Shown here piece by piece: positions 1 through 4,608 of a stretch of DNA of 6,641 bases. How positions within the stretch are numbered: position 1 is the first letter of the stretch; each line of letters starts with the position of its first letter. The notes beneath the pieces were generated by a model that was not told the DNA's origin, did not search any database, and saw only the letters and a program-made list of their open reading frames with translations. The stretch lies in NCBI GenBank assembly GCA_002414705.1, contig DIAL01000065.1:1-6641 (forward strand), written 5' to 3'. The translations under genes were made by a program, and so were the position numbers. This DNA is from Flavobacteriaceae bacterium UBA5079 (GTDB lineage: Bacteria; Bacteroidota; Bacteroidia; Flavobacteriales; Flavobacteriaceae).

Positions 1-87
1 TTTCTTTTTTAATTTTTTAAAGAAATCTTTATTCGCCTTATGCTTATCTTTGGCAAGTTTTGGGAGGTTATTTAAAAGGTCTTCCAT
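1..87 (-). CDS. N-terminus of probable YkgJ-family cysteine cluster protein (partial)
   Basis: Reading leftward from an ATG at 85-87, an open frame of 29 codons runs to the window edge without a stop. It begins MEDLLNNLPKLAKDKHKANK and continues with a lysine-rich stretch. From memory, flavobacterial YkgJ-family (Fe/Zn-binding CxxCxxCC cluster) proteins start with this kind of Leu/Lys-rich helix (pattern M-x-x-x-L-x-x-L-P-x-x-A-x-D-K-x-x-x-N-K) and often sit beside a class I methyltransferase. The cysteine cluster that would prove the family lies outside the window, so the name is inferred from the N-terminus and the neighbour. The gene is divergent from the methyltransferase at 162, across 74 AT-rich bases. 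No Shine-Dalgarno is visible. If the name is wrong, it is still a likely real gene start, because composition and start context fit. Confidence 0.55.
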   Translation of the reverse strand, partial: MEDLLNNLPKLAKDKHKANKDFFKKLKKK

Positions 88-161
88 GAAACAAAAATAA
101 TGAAAGTTAGCTTAAACCATTTATATTTAAACGATTTTAAGAGCAATCTACTAAAAAAAAT

Positions 162-860
162 ATGACAAAAGATTTATTCGGAAAGGCCTTATTGGATTAT
201 CAAACTGGAAATTACACAGAAGACATTATGACGTCAACTAATATCTCTGAAGAAGATGAATTGCCCATACCCTATTTATTCAGAACGTTTAATGACATGC
301 CAAAACTAGAACAAAAAGCCTTGAAATTAGCAAAAGGACATATATTAGATGTTGGTTGTGGTGCTGGTAGTCATAGTTTGTATTTACTAGAAAAAGGTTT
401 TTCTGTTAAAGCTATTGATGTTTCAGAAGGCGCAATAGTAGTTGCTAAAAAACGTGGCGTGAAAAACACCGAATTAAAAGCACTTTTACACGAAACCGAA
501 ACCTTTGACACCATTTTATTATTGATGAATGGTACGGGAATTTTTCAGGAATTATCAGAAGTCAGTAAATACTTAAAACATTTAAAATCCTTATTAAATC
601 CTGGTGGACAGATTTTAATAGACTCATCAGATATTAAATATATGTACGAAGATGACGATGGTGGTTTATGGATTGATACGCAAGCTAATTATTATGGCGA
701 ATTGGATTACTATTTAAGTTATAAAGGTGAAAATGAAATCCCTATGAAATGGTTGTATTTAGATTTTGACACTTTAGGTCTTGCCTGTCAAACGGTTGGA
801 TTATCCTGTGACAAAGTAATGGATGGAGAACATTTTGATTATTTGGCGAAGCTTTCTTAA
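162..860 (+). CDS. class I SAM-dependent methyltransferase
   Basis: This 232-residue cytoplasmic protein has a Rossmann-type methyltransferase core. Motif I, with the SAM-binding glycine loop, is ILDVGCGAGSH at residues 61-71. The acidic residue ending strand beta-2, expected to bind the ribose hydroxyls, is D86 in KAIDVS. Strand beta-4 is FDTILLLMNGTG at 115-126, and LLNPGGQILID at 144-154 is the post-motif beta-5 region. There is no signal peptide or membrane segment. The first 45 residues form an N-terminal extension (LFGKALLDYQTGNYTED) and the protein ends GEHFDYLAKLS; I remember both ends as typical of a flavobacterial methyltransferase family whose substrate is unknown. The ATG at 162 follows an A-rich run (ctaaaaaaaat), the usual Bacteroidetes start context, and no better in-frame start lies upstream. 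The substrate cannot be predicted from sequence. Its divergent neighbour is a probable cysteine cluster protein. Confidence 0.9.
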   Translation: MTKDLFGKALLDYQTGNYTEDIMTSTNISEEDELPIPYLFRTFNDMPKLEQKALKLAKGHILDVGCGAGSHSLYLLEKGFSVKAIDVSEGAIVVAKKRGVKNTELKALLHETETFDTILLLMNGTGIFQELSEVSKYLKHLKSLLNPGGQILIDSSDIKYMYEDDDGGLWIDTQANYYGELDYYLSYKGENEIPMKWLYLDFDTLGLACQTVGLSCDKVMDGEHFDYLAKLS

Positions 861-903
861 GGTATTTTTGAAAATAGTTTTCTTGGGAAGCTTTATTTTC
901 TTT
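849..903 (+). terminator. probable intrinsic terminator of the methyltransferase gene
   Basis: An imperfect hairpin starts nine bases before the end of the stop codon. The outer arms AAGCTT (849-854) and AAGCTT (888-893) pair perfectly. The stem continues through T855-G887, C856-G886 and T857-G885, then, after a bulged T858, AAGG (859-862) pairs with TCTT (881-884). A small inner stem TATTT/AAATA (863-867 with 872-876) sits in the loop. A T-rich tail, TATTTTCTTT, follows at 894-903. Hairpin plus T-tract on the plus strand fits a Rho-independent terminator, though the stem has wobble pairs and is AT-rich. On the opposite strand no T-run follows, so it probably does not serve the convergent amidohydrolase gene. 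Confidence 0.5.
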
Positions 904-919
904 AAGATGCAAAGATGCG
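904..919. repeat. short tandem repeat AAGATGC(A/G)
   Basis: Two head-to-tail copies, AAGATGCA and AAGATGCG, lie in the convergent gap. They resemble the degenerate 'GCAAAGATGCG' type sequences that I recall as scattered between genes in many Bacteroidetes genomes, so they may be the remnant of a longer interspersed repeat. With only two copies, chance is also possible. Confidence 0.35.
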
Positions 920-976
920 AAGTTTAAATTATTTATCTAGGTTCTTCAACCTCAAATTTTAAATTATTGAAATTTA

Positions 977-995
977 TCCTTCGTAGTAATGACAG
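977..995. repeat. degenerate fragment of an interspersed palindromic repeat
   Basis: TCCTTCGTAGTAATGACAG resembles the end of the repeat at 2751-2790 (TCCTCGCAATGACA there), allowing a short insertion and one transition. The partner arm (GATTGCC-like) is missing, so this would be a decayed half copy. It starts 12 bases after the amidohydrolase stop codon, in the same orientation relative to the gene as the fuller copy has relative to the barrel gene. The similarity is visible but short. Confidence 0.4.
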
Positions 996-1007
996 TTTAT
1001 TTAATTT

Positions 1008-2630
1008 TTATTGACTAATGCCATCAATATACGTTTGCTCCACTTTGGTTGTAGGAACTTGATGCACATCAACCGTCATAATATCACGATCTAGAATGAT
1101 AAAATCGGCGAATTTCCCAGCTTCAATACTGCCTTTTTCATCTTCTTCAAAATTAGAATAAGCTGCCCAAATAGTCATACCTTTCAATGTTTCTTCGCGT
1201 GTTAAACCATCTTGCATATTAAAACCTTTGTCTGGAAAACCAGAAACATCTTGTCTGGAAACAGCTGCGTAAAAAGTTAAAAACGGACTTACCTGCTCTA
1301 CTGGAAAATCCGTTCCCAGTGCTACTTTTCCACTAATATTTAAAAGTGTTTTGTAAGCATAAGCACCTTTAATACGTTCAGCTCCTAACCTATCTTCCGC
1401 CCAATACATATCGCTGGTTGCATGTGTTGGTTGAATAGAAGGTATGATATTTTCGTTTTTAAAATAACTAAAATCATTATCTGTAATTATTTGCGCATGC
1501 TCCACACGCCAACGCTTATTGCTTTTACCTTGCAAAGCTTTATTGTAAGTTTCTAAAACATATCTATTAGCTGAATCTCCAATAGCATGTGTGTTCATTT
1601 GAAAATTGGCAGCTTCAATTCGTGTGGCTAGATTTTTAAAGTCTTGTAAACCAATCACCATGGCTCCAAAATGGTTTTCCTTATCAGAGTATGGAGCTTT
1701 TAAAGCAGCTCCACGAGAACCCAAAGCACCATCTGCATACACTTTTACAGATTGCACATTGAGTTTATCCGTTTTAATTTTTCCTTTAGATAAGTAGTAA
1801 TTTAAATTCTCGTTGGTATTAGAAATCATAGCATATACACGCATTTGTAAATCGCCTGTCTGCTGCAAACTATCTATTAATTCAATTTCATCTCTATTTA
1901 ATCCAGCATCTGAAACGGTTGTTAAACCCAAGTCTTTACATATTTTTTGAGCATCCAATAACCCATTAATTTGAAGGTCTCGGGTTGGTTTTGGAAAAAT
2001 AGATTCCACCAATAACATCGGATTATCAATTAAAACGCCTGTTAGTTCACCATTCTCAATAACAATTTCACCACCATCGATTTTGGTGTCTTTGGTAATG
2101 TTAGCCAAATCTAAAGCCGCTTGGTTACACAACATTGCATGCCCATCAATTCGAGTTAGAGCCACTGGTGTATCTGGAAATAAGGCATCAAGTAAATTTT
2201 TATTCGGAAAAACTTTGTCATCCCAATCATTTTGATCCCAACCACGACCAATTATAAACGGCATCTGTCTATTGTTTTGATAATCTAAAACACGTTTTAC
2301 TACGGCTTCAAAACTTGTTGTTCCAGTTAAATTTACTTGTTGTACATTCATTCCTAATCCATAAAAATGACAATGTGCATCAATAAAGCCTGGCATTATG
2401 GTTTTACCTTGGGCATCAATAATTGTATCTGCCGCATACTTTTCTTGGAGTATTTCTGAAGAAGCGATTTCCAAAAACTTACCATCTTTTATGGCGAAAG
2501 CTTCAGCTTTATCAAAATTGCCGTTTACGGTATATACGTTTCCATTGATAACTATGGAATCTACTTGTATTTTCTCTTTTTGACAAGAAAATATGGATAC
2601 TAAAATGGCTAGGACTAGAAATTTTTTCAT
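1008..2630 (-). CDS. lipoprotein amidohydrolase of the YtcJ type (amidohydrolase family 3)
   Basis: This 540-residue metal-dependent hydrolase probably cleaves an amide or formamide bond; the family includes N-substituted formamide deformylase, but the substrate here is unknown. Residues 1-15 are a lipoprotein signal peptide (MKKFLVLAILVSIFS) and C16 is the lipidation site, so the enzyme is envelope-anchored. A beta-sandwich segment (20-80) leads into the TIM-barrel core. Metal-site candidates are all present: H86 and H88 in PGFIDAHCHF, K296 in SVKVYADGALGSRGA (likely the bridging lysine), H348 in THAIGD, H378 in RVEHAQ and D441 in LGTDFP. The family motifs GRGWDQNDW (128-136) and DGHAMLCN (162-169) are also intact. 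The C-terminal KGSIEAGKFADFIILD (499-514) returns to the sandwich. Length is normal for the family. The ATG at 2628-2630 is chosen because it gives a compact signal peptide after an A/T-rich leader. A terminator upstream and a convergent gene downstream suggest it is transcribed alone. Confidence 0.93.
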   Translation of the reverse strand: MKKFLVLAILVSIFSCQKEKIQVDSIVINGNVYTVNGNFDKAEAFAIKDGKFLEIASSEILQEKYAADTIIDAQGKTIMPGFIDAHCHFYGLGMNVQQVNLTGTTSFEAVVKRVLDYQNNRQMPFIIGRGWDQNDWDDKVFPNKNLLDALFPDTPVALTRIDGHAMLCNQAALDLANITKDTKIDGGEIVIENGELTGVLIDNPMLLVESIFPKPTRDLQINGLLDAQKICKDLGLTTVSDAGLNRDEIELIDSLQQTGDLQMRVYAMISNTNENLNYYLSKGKIKTDKLNVQSVKVYADGALGSRGAALKAPYSDKENHFGAMVIGLQDFKNLATRIEAANFQMNTHAIGDSANRYVLETYNKALQGKSNKRWRVEHAQIITDNDFSYFKNENIIPSIQPTHATSDMYWAEDRLGAERIKGAYAYKTLLNISGKVALGTDFPVEQVSPFLTFYAAVSRQDVSGFPDKGFNMQDGLTREETLKGMTIWAAYSNFEEDEKGSIEAGKFADFIILDRDIMTVDVHQVPTTKVEQTYIDGISQ

Positions 2631-2645
2631 AATTATTTTGAATTA

Positions 2646-2685
2646 GTTCTCGATACATTCCAACAAAAAGTCGGAACACTCGAAC
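2646..2685 (-). repeat. wobble-rich hairpin upstream of the amidohydrolase, likely an interspersed repeat
   Basis: The arms at 2646-2664 and 2670-2685 flank an A5 loop (U5 in minus-strand RNA). Read as minus-strand RNA, the stem pairs almost throughout: an inner GAC/GUU-type block, then UUCC/GGAA, then three consecutive G-U wobbles, then GUUC/GAAC at the base, with a bulged A and a two-base GA bulge. On the plus strand the same wobbles become A-C mismatches, so the structure favours the minus-strand transcript. It ends 15 bases before the amidohydrolase ATG. The edges (GTTCTCGATACA and CACTCGAAC) match a repeat I recall between flavobacterial genes, so it may be a mobile or decayed repeat rather than a dedicated regulator. 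Confidence 0.55.
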
Positions 2686-2689
2686 GAAC

Positions 2690-2733
2690 GTTTTGTAAAA
2701 ATAGTAAAAGCGCTCAAATTTGAACGCTTTTAT
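2690..2733 (-). terminator. intrinsic terminator of the TPR/beta-barrel transcription unit
   Basis: The stem pairs 2705-2712 (TAAAAGCG) with 2725-2732 (CGCTTTTA), has a single C-A mismatch (2713/2724), then continues TCAA/TTGA (2714-2717 with 2720-2723). Read on the minus strand it is followed by ACTATTTTTAC, a good T-tract, so it fits the end of the transcript coming from the barrel gene, whose stop is at 2797. The stem also begins with A-runs, so weak activity on the plus strand is possible, but no plus-strand gene precedes it. It separates the barrel gene from the amidohydrolase. Confidence 0.75.
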
Positions 2734-2750
2734 AAAAATTAAAAATGTTT

Positions 2751-2790
2751 GATGAGATTGCCACATCGTTGCCTCCTCGCAATGACATGC
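2751..2790. repeat. interspersed palindromic repeat (GTCATTGCGAGG...GGCAATC type)
   Basis: Read on the minus strand, the element starts GTCATTGCGAGGAGGC and ends GTGGCAATCTC. This matches, from memory, the widespread intergenic repeat beginning GTCATTGCGAGGA and ending GGCAATC or AGCAATCT that occurs in many Bacteroidetes and some other bacteria. ATTGC at 2757-2761 and GCAAT at 2779-2783 are the inverted ends. It lies 6 bases downstream of the barrel gene stop codon and upstream of the terminator, so it is transcribed as part of the 3' untranslated region. Confidence 0.7.
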
Positions 2791-2796
2791 TTTATT

Positions 2797-4551
2797 CTAA
2801 AAATCAAACTTATAAGTTGCACCAGCTAAAGCCTGAAAACCTTGAACTGGATAATTTAACCAACGTTGATAACTCTGACCAGCCATATTGTTTGCTTTAG
2901 CGTATACAGATAATCGGTCGTTAATATGGTAACCTACATGTGCATTGGCATCAAAAAAGCCATCTAATGTTACTTGTTGTGTTGGATTGATTAAAGATGG
3001 AAATAAGGGATTATCAATAGTTTGGAATCCTGATAAGGCTTCCCGCTCACCTTCATAAAAAATACTAGCGCCTGCAAACCATTTATCGCTAATTTGATAA
3101 TCCACAAACAAGGATGCTTTTATGTTTGGTAAATTCCAAGCTTCGGCTTCATATTTCGTGTTGTAAATAAAATAATCTGCAGCTATTCCTAATGTAAAAT
3201 TACGATTCACATCTACATTCAATTCACCGCCAAATGAAAACGTTGATACATGATCATAAACGACTCCATAAGAATTCCCAAATTGATAGGCTTCATTTAA
3301 ATCGAAACCAAAAGGCACCAAGTTGTTTCGGAATAAGGCTTTATCACTTTCCGCTTTATAAGCACCTTTTATATTATAACCCATACTGTTGGATATTTTA
3401 CCTTTTAAACCAACAAACGCATGGTATTGCTGGTCTGTTGGAATAATACCTAACGTTGGAGAAACAAATGGATTTTCTTGAGCAAAACTGTAATAGGTAT
3501 TCTGAATTAAGCCGCCTTTTATTCCACCATAAGCAATTACCAATTCATCCACTACACGATAGGATGCTGAAATATTTGGATAAATATAAAATTTATTATC
3601 TCCAGCTTCTGTATCATTTAAGTACACCAGAGTCACACCTAAATCAAGCGTTAAATCATCTTGAATTAATTGATAGGTTGGTGCTAAACCAATATTGAAA
3701 TTTCCATATTTCAATTCTTCATTAGTTATATAGTTTCTATCGAAACGTCCACCAAGATAATCGATGGTTAATTCGGTATTAATTTCGAAATCGCTTATGG
3801 CAATATCAGATGAAATCTTCGCATTAAAATGATTTTCTCCAGAACCATTATCGTCGCCAAAATGTCTAAAAAGCACAGTTCCTTTATCGATATACGTATC
3901 TTCAAAAGCCACATCACCACCAACATGAACACCATAAAATATATGTCCAGCATCAATGCCTTCTGCGTCTACTTGGGTAAAAAGTGGTTGTTGCATACCA
4001 TACCAATTATATTTTTGGTGTAAACCTCCAAGATTCACATTCCAAGACATATCGCGATTGTTTTGACCATACGTAGCTTGCAATTTGGTATCGTAAAAAT
4101 TATCATCTAATAACAAATCATCAATACCACCTTGGGACGAATGATGCCTCAAATAACCACCAACATTTTCTGTTCTACTAATAGCATGATTCAAATAGAC
4201 TTCACCCAAAATACTGGTGTAACTCCCAAAACCTAAAGACGCATAATTATCATATAATTTAATTGCTTTTTGTTTATCTAGGACAGCTGCTTTACCCTTT
4301 GCAGGTGTAAATGTAGACGCTACAGGAATGGAAAAAATATTGTAATCAATGTCTTTTTTAGTAGCTGTAACATCGTCATCTAATGATGGTGTTTCTTTCA
4401 CCTTAAACGCATCAGAAATAGAAGGCGTATATGGTTTTACTACATTAATAACATTGGTGTCCAACGTATCTTTATCGCGTTCTTGAGCGTAAACAAAAAC
4501 GGTTGCTAGTAAAAATAAACTGGTAAATATAATGTGAATGTGCTTGCGCAT
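2797..4551 (-). CDS. outer-membrane beta-barrel protein, plug-less, TonB-receptor-like
   Basis: From the preferred ATG (4549-4551) this is a 584-residue exported protein. Residues 1-22 form a signal peptide (basic MRKH, hydrophobic IIFTSLFLLATVFV, cleavage YA|Q). A short periplasmic stretch carries VVKPYTPSISDAFKVKETP at 37-55, then SIPVASTFTPAKGKA (74-88). From about residue 100 to the end come alternating amphipathic segments with Gly/Tyr/Phe/Asn, a transmembrane barrel, ending NYPVQGFQALAGATYKFDF with the C-terminal phenylalanine typical of Bam-assembled proteins. Homologues are usually called TonB-dependent receptor, but there is no space for the roughly 120-residue plug, so transport by TonB is doubtful. 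The frame stays open to an ATG at 4606-4608 (603 residues), directly after the TPR stop codon; the internal start is preferred because it begins the signal peptide and follows an A-rich leader. It is the last gene of the unit with the TPR protein. Substrate and function are unknown. Confidence 0.85.
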   Translation of the reverse strand: MRKHIHIIFTSLFLLATVFVYAQERDKDTLDTNVINVVKPYTPSISDAFKVKETPSLDDDVTATKKDIDYNIFSIPVASTFTPAKGKAAVLDKQKAIKLYDNYASLGFGSYTSILGEVYLNHAISRTENVGGYLRHHSSQGGIDDLLLDDNFYDTKLQATYGQNNRDMSWNVNLGGLHQKYNWYGMQQPLFTQVDAEGIDAGHIFYGVHVGGDVAFEDTYIDKGTVLFRHFGDDNGSGENHFNAKISSDIAISDFEINTELTIDYLGGRFDRNYITNEELKYGNFNIGLAPTYQLIQDDLTLDLGVTLVYLNDTEAGDNKFYIYPNISASYRVVDELVIAYGGIKGGLIQNTYYSFAQENPFVSPTLGIIPTDQQYHAFVGLKGKISNSMGYNIKGAYKAESDKALFRNNLVPFGFDLNEAYQFGNSYGVVYDHVSTFSFGGELNVDVNRNFTLGIAADYFIYNTKYEAEAWNLPNIKASLFVDYQISDKWFAGASIFYEGEREALSGFQTIDNPLFPSLINPTQQVTLDGFFDANAHVGYHINDRLSVYAKANNMAGQSYQRWLNYPVQGFQALAGATYKFDF

Positions 4552-4608
4552 AGATTTGTTTTTTGATTGCTGAAATTGCTGCTGTTTAATCATAATAATG
4601 GCATCCAT

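Noticed and set aside
92..99. Minus-strand TATTTTTG, a perfect match to the Bacteroidetes -7 element TAnnTTTG, upstream of the partial gene at 1-87.
   Set aside because: It lies only four bases from the ATG, no TTG is found at the -33 spacing, and the surrounding DNA is so AT-rich that chance matches are likely.
122..129. TATATTTA as a possible -7 element for the methyltransferase gene.
   Set aside because: The final G is missing and there is no TTG at the right distance upstream, so the evidence is too weak to list as a promoter.
939..952. Small hairpin AGGTT-CTTC-AACCT as a terminator for the amidohydrolase gene.
   Set aside because: The stem is only five pairs and no clean T-run follows on the minus strand; it is not enough for a terminator call.
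2512..2766. An 84-codon minus-strand open frame spanning the start of the amidohydrolase and the intergenic region.
   Set aside because: It overlaps the signal-peptide region of a clear gene in another frame, runs through the hairpin and terminator, and its product is low-complexity Phe/Tyr/Arg-rich without family features.
3234..4023. Several plus-strand open frames of 64-80 codons opposite the barrel gene.
   Set aside because: They are antisense shadows of a well-supported coding sequence, with His/Leu/Tyr-rich compositions and no start context or recognisable domain.
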